Source: Burkholderia metallica (GTDB taxonomy: Bacteria; Pseudomonadota; Gammaproteobacteria; Burkholderiales; Burkholderiaceae). From it: a stretch of 64,000 bases of DNA. Each line of letters begins with the position of its first letter. The first letter of the stretch is position 1. Made by a program: the position numbers and the translations under genes. Location of the stretch: the NCBI RefSeq assembly GCF_902832845.1, contig NZ_CADFDB010000007.1, positions 62,001-126,000 on the forward strand, read 5' to 3'. A model generated the notes under the pieces. That model was not told where the DNA came from. It saw only the letters and a program-made list of their open reading frames with translations, and made no database searches. Below are positions 42,985 through 51,040 of this stretch, piece by piece.

Positions 42985-43395
42985 ATGTCGAAGCGTCATT
43001 ATGAAACGCCCATTCACGTCAAGTATCGCGATACGGATTCGATGGGGCATGTGAGCAGTCCCGTCTATTACGACTATCTGCAGCATTCGTACCTCTGCTA
43101 CATGTTCGACCTCCTCGGCTTGCCGCGCAGCGAGAAGCTGCCGCACATCATGGTGAAGACGCAGTGCGAATACCTCGCGCCGGCGCAATTCGGCGACAAC
43201 CTGACGATCCGCTCGAGCATCGTGCGCTTCGGCAGCAAGAGCTTCGATCTCGAACACCTGATGGAGCGCGACGATCAGACCATCGTTGCGCGCGGCATGT
43301 CGACGCACGTGATGTTTGACTACGCGAACAACACGACGCAGACCGTCCCCGACGAGTTCAAGGCACGCGTGCTCGAATTCCAGGGTTCGCTGTGA
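42985..43395 (+). CDS. Hot-dog fold acyl-CoA thioesterase (4-hydroxybenzoyl-CoA thioesterase type)
   Basis: 136 residues from ATG 42985 with GGAG upstream. One hot-dog domain: IHVKYRDTDSMGHVSSPVYYDYLQHSYLCYM contains the YRDTDxxGHV..  motif with the catalytic Asp (residues 15-30), and ERDDQTIVARGMSTHVMFDY the C-terminal strands. Hydrolyses acyl- or aryl-CoA/ACP thioesters in the cytosol. First gene of a three-gene operon with an unknown protein and shikimate kinase; a chorismate-derived aryl thioester would fit, but this is inference. Confidence 0.9.
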   Translation: MSKRHYETPIHVKYRDTDSMGHVSSPVYYDYLQHSYLCYMFDLLGLPRSEKLPHIMVKTQCEYLAPAQFGDNLTIRSSIVRFGSKSFDLEHLMERDDQTIVARGMSTHVMFDYANNTTQTVPDEFKARVLEFQGSL

Positions 43396-43423
43396 CGCGC
43401 GCGTGCCATTCGGGGAGCGACAC

Positions 43424-44071
43424 GTGAGCGCCGTGGTGGCGCGCGCCCGACGCAGGATCGGTGCGATCGTCGAACGGCGCGACGATCGCGCGATCGTGAT
43501 CGTCCGGCATGCCGCGCACGCGTTGCTCGAGCCGGCCGCGCTCGAGCGGCACCGCGCGCTCGTCAGCCGCCACGAGGACGAACTCGAGGTGATGCTGCAG
43601 CCGTGCGGGGGCGCGTACGACGGTGTGCGGCCGCTGCTCGGGCGATTGCGGGATGCCGGCGTGACCGTCGCGCTCGATACGGCGACGCTCGCTCACGACG
43701 CGTCGCTGCTCGAGTTCGCGAGCTGGGTCACGCAGTGCGCGACGCCCGGCGAGACGCAGCCGCCAGGCGAAGACGCAACCGTGCCGCGCGGCGGGCTGTT
43801 CTGCGGCCTGGTCGTGCGCTGGCGCGATTGGCGCAACGGCTGGCGGCGGCCCGGACAGGACAACGCGCCGGAGCGTACGCCGCACGCCATCGCGGCGGAG
43901 GCGGCCGAACACATCGCGGCCGGCGACCCTGACGGGCAGGTGCTCGGCGCGCTGCTCGACGCCGATGACGCGGCCACCGACGCGGCGCTCGATACGCTGT
44001 CGGACGCGGTGCGCGCGCGGCGGATCTGTGCGGCGACGCGAGCCGGCTGGCCGCTCGCACGGCGGTTATGA
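43424..44071 (+). CDS. Unknown protein between thioesterase and shikimate kinase
   Basis: 215 residues from GTG 43424 (GGGGAG 7 nt upstream). Its stop overlaps the shikimate kinase ATG (ATGA), so it is a translated member of the operon. Soluble, Arg/Ala/Asp-rich. Visible blocks: RDDRAIVIVRHAAHALLEPAAL, SRHEDELEVMLQPCGG, RLRDAGVTVALDTATLAHDAS, and a helical acidic C-terminus GALLDADDAATDAALDTLSDAV. The VTVALDTATLAHD segment looks like a beta-alpha strand turn ending in Asp, possibly a small Rossmann-like or barrel fragment. No family is recognised. Codon use matches its neighbours, so it is not a chance frame. Confidence 0.75.
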   Translation: MSAVVARARRRIGAIVERRDDRAIVIVRHAAHALLEPAALERHRALVSRHEDELEVMLQPCGGAYDGVRPLLGRLRDAGVTVALDTATLAHDASLLEFASWVTQCATPGETQPPGEDATVPRGGLFCGLVVRWRDWRNGWRRPGQDNAPERTPHAIAAEAAEHIAAGDPDGQVLGALLDADDAATDAALDTLSDAVRARRICAATRAGWPLARRL

Positions 44072-44631
44072 GCGTCGTGCGAGCGGCGGCCGACGGGCGC
44101 GCCCTGCCCGCGCGTGCGTTTCTGGTTGGCCTGATGGGCGCGGGCAAATCGACGCTCGGCCGTGCGCTCGCGACATCGCTCGGCTGGGCGTTTGCCGATA
44201 GCGACGACGAGATCGAGCGGCGCACCGGCCGTTCGGTCGCCGCGCTGTTCGACAGCGTCGGCGAACGCGGCTTTCGGCTGCTCGAAACGCAAATCGTCGA
44301 CGAACTGACACACCGGCCGAACGTCGTCGTGGCGACCGGCGGAGGCGCGATATTGAATCCGCGCACTCGCTCGCGCCTGAGCGAACGCGGCTGCGTGATC
44401 TACCTGCATGCGGACGCGGATGCGCTTTGGCGCCGTACGCGCGACGGCACGCACCGGCCGCTGCTGCAGGTGTCCGACCCGCGGCACACGCTCGCCGCGT
44501 TGTACCGGCTGCGCGACCCGCTGTATCGCGAATGTGCGCATGCGCTCGTCGATACGACCGCGCAGGGTGTCGCGCGCACGACGGCCGACGTGTTGGCGGT
44601 GCTGCTGGCGCGGGTCAGCGCGCCGGATTGA
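44068..44631 (+). CDS. Shikimate kinase
   Basis: 187 residues. Walker A GLMGAGKST (residues 21-29), shikimate-binding DSDDEIERRTG, VATGGGAILNPRTRSRL, and the lid Arg region RTRDGTHRPLLQ. It phosphorylates shikimate at O3 with ATP. It carries an N-terminal extension of about 15 residues relative to E. coli AroK. The usual proteobacterial aroK sits next to aroB; here it is with a thioesterase and an unknown protein and opposite a DAHP synthase, so it looks like a second, dedicated copy. Confidence 0.93.
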   Translation: MSVVRAAADGRALPARAFLVGLMGAGKSTLGRALATSLGWAFADSDDEIERRTGRSVAALFDSVGERGFRLLETQIVDELTHRPNVVVATGGGAILNPRTRSRLSERGCVIYLHADADALWRRTRDGTHRPLLQVSDPRHTLAALYRLRDPLYRECAHALVDTTAQGVARTTADVLAVLLARVSAPD

Positions 44632-45369
44632 CGGCGCGCGCAATGTGCGGCCGCTGCCCTGCTCTTGAATCGCATGGGCGCAATCCGGATTTTGAGCACC
44701 AGACGCGATTTTGAAATAGCGAGTTTTGTCCGGTAACAATGATGTTGTGATAAGAAAAGTTATCCTGATAACGTTGTTGCTTGATCCAACTCTTGTGTTC
44801 CGCAACCGAATAATCGGCTCGTCGGGCCACGAAAAAAGCGATCCCTTCGCGGTGTAGTCGTGGCTGCCGTGCTCTTCCGTACGCGCGCATCACGTCTCCG
44901 TATCGATCACGTCCGCCGGGAACGACCGATCGCCGGCAGCGAAACTCGCGGACGTCGCCAGAACGACGCGCGCCGTACCACTGCCGCAGCGCGCGTGTGA
45001 ATCGAGGCAAGGCAAACGCGGGATTCCGCGAAGCACTCCGAGTCCGAGTGCATGTCGATACTTCAACGGTGACGGTGAAGGTATGGGGTTACTTGCGTCA
45101 CGCCGCCAGCACGAGGCTGCCGCGCTCGGCGGCCACCCATCCCCGCACGCGTTTTCGCCCACCCTCCCGGTTTCATTGCGTGTCGAATATCAGGGATCGA
45201 TCGCCGCAGAGCCTTGTCCGGCAACGCCGCACACGATCCAGATACATTGAAATACAAAATATCGGATGCGATTTAATCGAATGCGCTTGACGCGAGAGGC
45301 CGGCTCGACGAAACTCCATCGCATCCGATCTAATCGCATCGGAAACAAACCACCCAACCGACGGAGCAA
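44632..45369. other. Long intergenic region with operator-like sites before ohr
   Basis: 738 bp without a supported gene; short frames on either strand have no recognisable motif. Positions 44700-44800 are AT-rich and contain GTTATC-CT-GATAAC (44759-44772). The right end carries the ohr promoter and two copies of a motif also found before ohrR. Confidence 0.6.
45247..45342 (+). promoter_or_regulatory. ohr promoter with two candidate OhrR sites
   Basis: TTGAAA (45247-45252) is followed by an AT-rich -10 zone (ATTTAAT, 45271-45277). CGATTTAATCG (45269-45279), a dyad around T, overlaps this -10. CGATCTAATCG (45326-45336) repeats it 57 bp downstream; both lie in longer matches with GCAT/GATGC flanks. 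The ohrR promoter has CGATCTTATCG. Confidence 0.55.
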
Positions 45370-45372
45370 ATG

Positions 45373-45792
45373 ATGAGCAAGATCGAAAAAGTGCTGTACA
45401 CGGGCAAGACGCATACGACTTCGGGCGGCCGCGACGGCGCGGCGCGCAGTTCCGACGGCCGCCTCGACATCCAGTTGTCGTCGCCCGGCAGCGCCGGCAA
45501 CGGCACCAACCCGGAGCAACTGTTCGCGGCCGGCTGGTCGGCCTGCTTCATCGGCGCGATGCAGCTTGCGGCGCGTGCCGCGAAGGTGACGCTGCCGGCC
45601 GATCTCGCGGTCGACGCCGAAGTGGATCTCGGCACCGCCGGCAACGCGTACTTCCTGCAGGCCCGGCTGAACGTGAGCGTGCCGGGGCTCGACCGTGACG
45701 TCGCGCGGCGCATCGTCGATGCCGCGCACGAGACCTGCCCGTATTCGAAGGCGACGCGCGGCAACATCGACGTCGACATCCGTCTCGCTTGA
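45373..45792 (+). CDS. ohr: Organic hydroperoxide resistance protein Ohr
   Basis: 139 residues from the second of two adjacent ATGs, better spaced (6 nt) from GGAG. Both catalytic Cys of the Ohr branch are present: C58 in FAAGWSACFIGAM and C122 in AAHETCPYSKATRGN. The NPEQLFAAGWSACF block is the Ohr/OsmC signature. A dithiol peroxidase that reduces fatty-acid and other organic hydroperoxides, dependent on lipoylated proteins. The cognate OhrR is 2 kb downstream on the opposite strand, separated by four unrelated genes. Confidence 0.96.
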   Translation: MSKIEKVLYTGKTHTTSGGRDGAARSSDGRLDIQLSSPGSAGNGTNPEQLFAAGWSACFIGAMQLAARAAKVTLPADLAVDAEVDLGTAGNAYFLQARLNVSVPGLDRDVARRIVDAAHETCPYSKATRGNIDVDIRLA

Positions 45793-45862
45793 ACGATGTA
45801 TCGGGCGGCCACGGGCCGCCTGCCGACTCCCCGCTTTCCTTTCTTTCTATTTGAGGTGAATG

Positions 45863-46198
45863 ATGAAAACCCGACTGATCGCCGCCCTTCTCGTCGCTGT
45901 TTCGGCCACGGTGGCCGCCCCGGCATTCTCCAGCGAAGCCGCCGTGACGCGTGCGCAGGTGCGCGCCGAACTCGCGCAATTGCAACAGGCCGGCTACCCG
46001 CTGAATCGCGCAACCGACGCAACCTATCCGGACGATCTGCAGGCCGCGCTCACGCGGATTCATGCGGCCGCGGCGGTCGCTGCGGTCGCCGACAACGAGC
46101 AGGCGTCCGGCTATGGCAGCAACGGCGACGCGGCAACGCAATCGGGCCGCCGGCATGCGCTCAGCGTGGCCGATCGCTCGGTGTATTTCGGTCACTGA
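45863..46198 (+). CDS. DUF4148 periplasmic protein, copy 1
   Basis: 111 residues from ATG 45863, which is 6 nt after GAGG; an ATG 3 bp earlier is also present. Signal peptide MKTRLIAALLVAVSATVAAPAFS, then the DUF4148 core VTRAQVRAELAQLQQAGYPL and the C-terminal SVYFGH ending. A small secreted protein very common in Burkholderiales, of unknown role. Tandem paralogue of the following gene, about 65% alike by eye in signal and core. Confidence 0.93.
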   Translation: MKTRLIAALLVAVSATVAAPAFSSEAAVTRAQVRAELAQLQQAGYPLNRATDATYPDDLQAALTRIHAAAAVAAVADNEQASGYGSNGDAATQSGRRHALSVADRSVYFGH

Positions 46199-46263
46199 GC
46201 GCGGCGCGTCGTCGAGTCGCGCCCCCTGAATTCCCTTCCATCCCTGTTCTGTCGAGGTAAATG

Positions 46264-46590
46264 ATGAAAACCCAATTGATCGCCGCCGTTCTCGTCGCCG
46301 TCTCCGCTTGCGCCGCCGCACCGGCGTTCGCCACCGAAAGCACCGTGACCCGTGCGCAGGTGCGCGCCGAACTCGTGCAACTCGAAAAGGCCGGCTATCA
46401 GCCGGGCCGCGCGAACAATCCGCACTACCCGAATGACCTGCAGGCCGCGCTGACGCGGATTCACGCGAACGACCCCGCGATGGCGGATGCCGCAACGTCC
46501 GGTTACGGCAGCGATGCCGTCGCAGCGACGCAGTCGGGCAGCCGGCCCGCGACGCGGATCGCCGAACGCTCGATCTACTTCGGCCATTGA
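46264..46590 (+). CDS. DUF4148 periplasmic protein, copy 2
   Basis: 108 residues, ATG 46264 with the same GAGG spacing as copy 1. Signal peptide MKTQLIAAVLVAVSACAAAPAFA, core VTRAQVRAELVQLEKAGYQPGRAN, and end RSIYFGH. 65 bp after copy 1. The shared upstream sequence (GAGGTgAATGATGAAAAC-type) and shared ends indicate recent tandem duplication; the middle sections diverge (AANNPHYPNDLQAALTRIHA kept, but a different Ala/Asp stretch). Confidence 0.93.
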   Translation: MKTQLIAAVLVAVSACAAAPAFATESTVTRAQVRAELVQLEKAGYQPGRANNPHYPNDLQAALTRIHANDPAMADAATSGYGSDAVAATQSGSRPATRIAERSIYFGH

Positions 46591-47166
46591 ATGAGACCGC
46601 GAACGACGCCGGTTCCCGTCGCGAATGCAGGTTGCGCGGCGACGACCGGTGCTGCGGTGTGGCCCGGCGCGCCCGGCGGGCGCGTCATCGTCGACGTTTG
46701 CGCACAACACACGTCGAAGGGACATGCCGCACCCATATACGCGCCCATCGCAAGCATGGGCGCAATTCGTTGCTGCGGCGCTCTCAACACGGCGTAAGCG
46801 GGCATGACGATCGGCAGGTCGGGCGCGAGTGCGTGCAGCCCGTCGAAATCAGGCTGATCGCGCAAACCGGCGTCGGCGACATCATGCGGCGACGCGACGA
46901 TCCCGCCGGCATACGAGTCCGGCAACGAAATCCCCACCAGTGCGCGCCCGAGCGCGAGCAGCGTGCCGGTCAGTGCCCGACCGAGCACGACGACACGTTG
47001 CGGTGATCGCGATGACCCGGACGCACGAGGTGCCGGCGTGACGAAACACGACATCGAATCCAGCGCGCGTGAACCGGACGGCGCGACGAACCGGTCGACG
47101 CGGCATCGCGCCCCCGCCCATCCGGTCTATGCTGTGCCACCGATACCTTCAATCGAGGAGCACCCG
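46591..47166. other. Intergenic region, possibly holding a decayed gene
   Basis: 576 bp. A minus-strand open frame (46575-47054, 159 codons) contains GRALVGISLPDSYAGGIVAS and PDLPIVMPAYAVLRAPQQRI, which have some protein-like texture, but it lacks a good start and overlaps copy 2. No family recognised. AGGAG precedes the GNAT start. Confidence 0.4.
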
Positions 47167-47883
47167 ATGTCCGATGCAACGATCGGCAACGCGCGAGGCG
47201 GTGCGCACCCGCTAGACCGTGTGGTATGGAACGCGCTGACGGGCCGGCAGCGCCGCTTTGCGCTCGGCAACGACCGCGCATGGCGGTTTCCGGTCGCGAT
47301 CGCGCCGTTTGCCGCGATCGACGACACGAGCGACGCATCGTTCGACGCGTTGCGCGCGCTGATCGCCGCACACGGGCCGGCGGCGCTGGTCACGCCGGAC
47401 GAGATCGAGCCGCCGCCGGGATTGCACGCGATCCGGCGTGCGAACCTGTTGCAGATGGTGCGGCAGCGGACGCTCGATCCGGCGCCGGCGTCCTCGCATG
47501 TCACGCTCGGCGAAGCCGACGTGCCCGAGATGCTCGCGCTGACCGCGGCCGCGCAGCCGGGCCCGTTCGGCCCGCGCACGTTCGAGCTCGGCCGCTACAT
47601 CGGCATTCGCAACGAAGGCCGGCTCGCCGCGATGGCCGGCGAGCGGATGCAGGTCGACGGGTATACCGAGATCAGCGCCGTGTGCGTGGATGCCGCGTTC
47701 CGGCGGCAAGGGCTTGCCGCGCGTCTGATGCGGTCGTTGATCGCGCAGATCGATGCGCGCGCGGAAACGCCGTTCCTGCACGTCCTCACGTCGAACCAGG
47801 TGGCGATCGAGCGCTATCTCGCACTCGGTTTCGCGGTCCGCCGCGAGATGCACCTGCTGGTGCTCGGCGACGCACACGCCTGA
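47167..47883 (+). CDS. GNAT-family N-acetyltransferase (FR47-like)
   Basis: 238 residues from ATG 47167 (GAGGAG upstream). C-terminal GNAT domain: YTEISAVCVDAAFRRQGLAARLMRSLIAQI, with the acetyl-CoA pyrophosphate loop RRQGLA, then FLHVLTSNQVAIERYLALGFAVRREM. The N-terminal 110 residues (ALTGRQRRFALGNDRAWRFPVAIAPFAAIDD) are a degenerate GNAT half typical of FR47-like proteins. Probably acetylates a small amine or amino acid. Independent of its neighbours. Confidence 0.9.
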   Translation: MSDATIGNARGGAHPLDRVVWNALTGRQRRFALGNDRAWRFPVAIAPFAAIDDTSDASFDALRALIAAHGPAALVTPDEIEPPPGLHAIRRANLLQMVRQRTLDPAPASSHVTLGEADVPEMLALTAAAQPGPFGPRTFELGRYIGIRNEGRLAAMAGERMQVDGYTEISAVCVDAAFRRQGLAARLMRSLIAQIDARAETPFLHVLTSNQVAIERYLALGFAVRREMHLLVLGDAHA

Positions 47884-47935
47884 CGACGCGGCCGGCGCAC
47901 TGCACGCGCCGAGCCGCCGCCGGTGATCCGCGCGC

Positions 47936-48391
47936 TTATTCGTCGGTCGAGCGGATCAGGTTGCCGCGCAGCGTGACGATCGCCTTCTGCATCTTCGCGA
48001 ACTCGTCCGACTTCAGCCCGGTGGCTTCGACGAGGTTCATGTCGAGCCCCTTCTCGCGCACGCGGCGGCCGCTTTTCGTCAGGCTGACGAGCACCTGACG
48101 TTCGTCCGACGGATCGCGGTGCCGCTCCAGATACCCCATTGCCTCGAGCTTCTTCAGGATCGGCGTCAGCGTATTGGATTCGAGGAACAGCTTCTCGCCG
48201 AGCTGGCCGACCGTCTGGTTGTCCTGCTCCCACAGCGCGATGATCGTGATGTACTGCGTGTACGTGAGCCCGAGTTCTTCGAGGATCGGCTTGTACGCCT
48301 TGCCGAACGCGAGGTTCGTCGAGTAGATCGCAAAGCACAGGAACTCGGACAGCTTCGGGGCGGCAGCGGATGGGGTTTCGGTCGGTTTCAT
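47936..48391 (-). CDS. ohrR: OhrR, MarR-family peroxide-sensing repressor
   Basis: 151 residues from ATG 48391; an upstream extension to 48463 would run through the operator and promoter and is rejected. The redox Cys is C19 in SEFLCFAIYSTNLAF. Winged HTH follows: TYTQYITIIALWEQDN, TVGQLGEKLFLESNTLTPILKKLEAMGYLERHRDPSDERQV (seen as LFLESNTLTPILKKLE and RDPSDERQVLVSLT). Oxidation of the Cys by organic hydroperoxides releases DNA. It is likely to repress ohr and itself through the shared motif. Unlike the usual ohr-ohrR adjacency, the pair is separated by about 2 kb. Confidence 0.95.
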   Translation of the reverse strand: MKPTETPSAAAPKLSEFLCFAIYSTNLAFGKAYKPILEELGLTYTQYITIIALWEQDNQTVGQLGEKLFLESNTLTPILKKLEAMGYLERHRDPSDERQVLVSLTKSGRRVREKGLDMNLVEATGLKSDEFAKMQKAIVTLRGNLIRSTDE

Positions 48392-48430
48392 GAACGTCCT
48401 CCAGCGACGCGAACGGCCGCAGATGGACGC

Positions 48431-48461
48431 ATTATATATCGCATACGATCTTATCGGTAGC
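48431..48461 (-). promoter_or_regulatory. ohrR promoter with candidate OhrR site
   Basis: TATAAT on the minus strand (48431-48436) is directly preceded by the motif TATCGCATACGATCTTATCG (48438-48457), which contains CGATCTTATCG. The site sits between -10 and -35, in place for self-repression. Confidence 0.55.
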
Positions 48462-48515
48462 ATGAAAATCGCTCTCGATGAACCGTCGCGGTGGCGCGAT
48501 GCGGCCGGCGCACCG

Positions 48516-48644
48516 TCAGTCCGCCCTGCGGCGTTTGCCGGCCTGCACGCGGCTCGCCGACAGCAGCGTGCATTGCACCGGATGCGCGATTTCGGTCGCG
48601 AGCCCGCCTGCTGCGAACAGCAGGATCATCAGCCAGCGCTTCAT
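48516..48644 (-). CDS. Small signal-bearing peptide after the GFA gene
   Basis: 42 residues, ATG overlapping the preceding stop (ATGA) with GGAGG well placed. MKRWLMILLFAAGGLATEIA is a membrane helix or signal peptide; then HPVQCTLLSASRVQAGKRRRAD with one Cys and a basic end. No family recognised, but the start signals and coupling to the GFA gene make it a real gene. May be an exported peptide or single-pass membrane protein. Confidence 0.65.
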   Translation of the reverse strand: MKRWLMILLFAAGGLATEIAHPVQCTLLSASRVQAGKRRRAD

Positions 48645-49012
48645 GCGTCCTCCACGACCGAGAGGCTCGCGCCGTCGGCGACCGTCGCGTCGAGCGCGTA
48701 CGGATCGACGCCGTCGAGGCAGCCGAGATTGACGCGCCAGCATACGGGGTCCTTGCGCGTCCGATGAAACGGATAGATGCCGCAATGGCGGCAGAAATAG
48801 TGACGGGCCGTGTGCGTGTTGAAGTGGTAGCAGGTCAGCGCGCTCTCGCCTTCGACGATCTTCAGGTCGGCGGCGGCGAACATCGGGCTCATCAGCGCAC
48901 CGCGCCGGCGGCACAGGCTGCAGTTGCAGCGCATCGCCGGCGTAATCGCCGCCCGGACTTCGAACTGGACGGCCCCGCAATGGCAGGACCCTTTGAACCA
49001 GGTTGCAGACAT
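48641..49012 (-). CDS. GFA-family (glutathione-dependent formaldehyde-activating-like) zinc protein
   Basis: 123 residues. The zinc-binding Cys pattern of the Mss4-like fold is complete: GSCHCGAVQFEV (CxC), CNCSLCRRRGAL (CxxC), and HYFCRHCGIYPFHRT (CxxC). Members bind Zn and, in Paracoccus Gfa, combine glutathione and formaldehyde; most homologues have unknown activity. Leftward two-gene unit with the small peptide gene. Confidence 0.92.
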   Translation of the reverse strand: MSATWFKGSCHCGAVQFEVRAAITPAMRCNCSLCRRRGALMSPMFAAADLKIVEGESALTCYHFNTHTARHYFCRHCGIYPFHRTRKDPVCWRVNLGCLDGVDPYALDATVADGASLSVVEDA

Positions 49013-49207
49013 GATGGACTCCCGACGAGGTCATGCCTGCTTTATAGCGGACGCCCGAATCCGCGATGTATCGCGATGTATCAGGGGCGCGCCCGGATAC
49101 AGAACGTTGCAAATCGGCGGCGGACGGTGACGTCTCGGTGCGGCGATCGCGGCGTGTTCACCGGTCGCCGGCCGGTGCGTGCGATCCGCCGCCCGCGCTT
49201 CGGATGA

Positions 49208-50308
49208 TCAAGCCAGCACGTGCCGCACCCGCTCGATCGCCGCCTGCGTTTCGCGTTCGAGCGTGGCGAACAGCTCGGCCGCCGGCAAGGATCGCGCGAG
49301 CGACGCCGCCTGCCCGGCCCACTGCGCGCCGTAGCCGAATTCGCCCTTCGCCTTCGCGGCCGCATGCAGCGCCTTGCCGGCGTCGTATGCGATCGGGTAC
49401 GCGGGCGTGGCCGGCGCGCGCGGATCGTCGCCCAGCGCGGTCAGGCGGTTCGCGATGCCGCGCGCGAGCCGGCCGGAGATCGCGGCCGTGAAGGTCGTGC
49501 GGCGGGCCGCGTCGCCGAGCAGCGCGCGGCGATAACCGTCGTCGATCGACGTCTCCGGGCACGCGACGAATGCGGTGCCGAGCTGCGCGGCCTGCGCGCC
49601 GAGCGCGAGTGCGGCGGCGATGCCCTCGCCGTCCATGATGCCGCCGGCCGCGATCACCGGCACCGCGCATTCGCGCACGATCAGGCGCGTCAGCGCGAAC
49701 GTGCCGAGGCGGTCGTCGTCGGTGGTCGAATCGAATACGCCGCGATGTCCGCCGGCCTCGATGCCCTGCGCGACGATCGCGTCGATGCCGGCGGCGGCGA
49801 TGCAGTGTGCCTCGTCGAGATTCGTCGCGGTCGCGAACAGCGTGATGCCCGCACGCTTCAATGTCGCGATCGCCTCGTCGGACGGCAACCCGAAATGGAA
49901 GCTGACGACGGCGGGTTTCTCGTCGAGCAGCATTGCGAGCATCGCGTCGTCGGCGACGAAGCTCGTGTAGATCTCCGACAGCGATGCGGGCGGCGTCGCG
50001 CCGTATTCGCGGAACGCCGGCGCGAGCCAGTCGAGCCACGCGCGTTCGACGGCGGCGTCGGCTTGCGCCGGGCTGTGGCAGAACACGTTGATGTTGAACG
50101 GCTGGCCGGTGAGCGCGCGCGTGTCGCGGATCATCTTGCGCGCGCCGTCGGCATTCGTCGCGCCGACGCCGAGCGAGCCGAGCCCGCCCGCGTTCGACAC
50201 GGCGGCAGCCAGCGCCGGCGTGCTGACGCCGGCCATCGGCGCCTGGACGATCGGTGCGCGGATGCCGAGCGTGCGCAACAGCGTCCGGTTGTCGGTCGAT
50301 GGATTCAT
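49208..50308 (-). CDS. Nitronate monooxygenase family flavoprotein (NPD-like)
   Basis: 366 residues from ATG 50308 (GGAGG upstream); the frame is open further but without coding character. FMN-binding TIM barrel: [74 protein letters not shown] (given in parts), [32 protein letters not shown]. The AGGHRG motif and catalytic-type His correspond to class I NMOs. Oxidises nitronates such as propionate-3-nitronate. Class II/enoyl reductase relatives cannot be fully excluded. Confidence 0.92.
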   Translation of the reverse strand: MNPSTDNRTLLRTLGIRAPIVQAPMAGVSTPALAAAVSNAGGLGSLGVGATNADGARKMIRDTRALTGQPFNINVFCHSPAQADAAVERAWLDWLAPAFREYGATPPASLSEIYTSFVADDAMLAMLLDEKPAVVSFHFGLPSDEAIATLKRAGITLFATATNLDEAHCIAAAGIDAIVAQGIEAGGHRGVFDSTTDDDRLGTFALTRLIVRECAVPVIAAGGIMDGEGIAAALALGAQAAQLGTAFVACPETSIDDGYRRALLGDAARRTTFTAAISGRLARGIANRLTALGDDPRAPATPAYPIAYDAGKALHAAAKAKGEFGYGAQWAGQAASLARSLPAAELFATLERETQAAIERVRHVLA

Positions 50309-51040
50309 GTTGCTTGCCTCCTGTTGGCAGCCGAAGCGCGAATGCGCCGCGCTGCGCTGTGTTGGCCTTGCGTATCGGATTGCCGGCTTCACCCGTAGGA
50401 TAGCGGACGGAGAAACCGCATCCAAGGCTGTCGGCGTGCAGCGTTCGCCGAGCACTGCGGCCGACATTCGAGCGGCTCCGCTGTCGAACCAGCGACACCG
50501 TCACAGCACGCGTGACGGATTCATCGGCGTCACACGCGGTGCCGATGCGCGACCGCTGCCGGACTGCGGTGTGCGGTTCGACGCGACGCGCACGCGCGGG
50601 TCGGGCGTCCAGCACGTGAAAAAGACGCGCGCCGCGATGCGTGCGACCCACGTCACGACCGGCCTGTCGGTGCGCCTGTTGTGCCCACGCCGGCGCTCAC
50701 GCCACGGATCTCATGGTTTTCCCGGGATGCCGGTTGCATGGACGCGCAATTGGCTCCGGTGCGCTGCCGTGCGCCGCGCAGGCTGCACGGCCCTGCCGCG
50801 CACCGGCTGGCCGCCGTCTGCTCCGCACCCTTTCTGCGCAGGAAAGGATCCTTGAAGCATCCGCAATTATCACGTGCGGCGGAATTGCCCACCATGTGTC
50901 GGACGATCGGTACGGCCCGCGTGATCGGCTCTTTCACGGGCCTTGCGGCGCCTGCCGCCGCGTCATGCGACCGGATGCATCGCGCCGGTCGCGAAAGGCC
51001 GGGTTCCGCGCCGCGGCATATCGATAAATCAGGAGACACG
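50309..51040. other. Divergent intergenic region, no gene recognised
   Basis: 732 bp between the NMO and MFS genes. Frames through it are arginine/alanine-rich shadows without motifs. GGAAAGGATCCTTG near 50840 and the AGGAG at 51030 (ribosome site of the MFS gene) are the only signals noted; promoters were not located with confidence. Confidence 0.5.
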
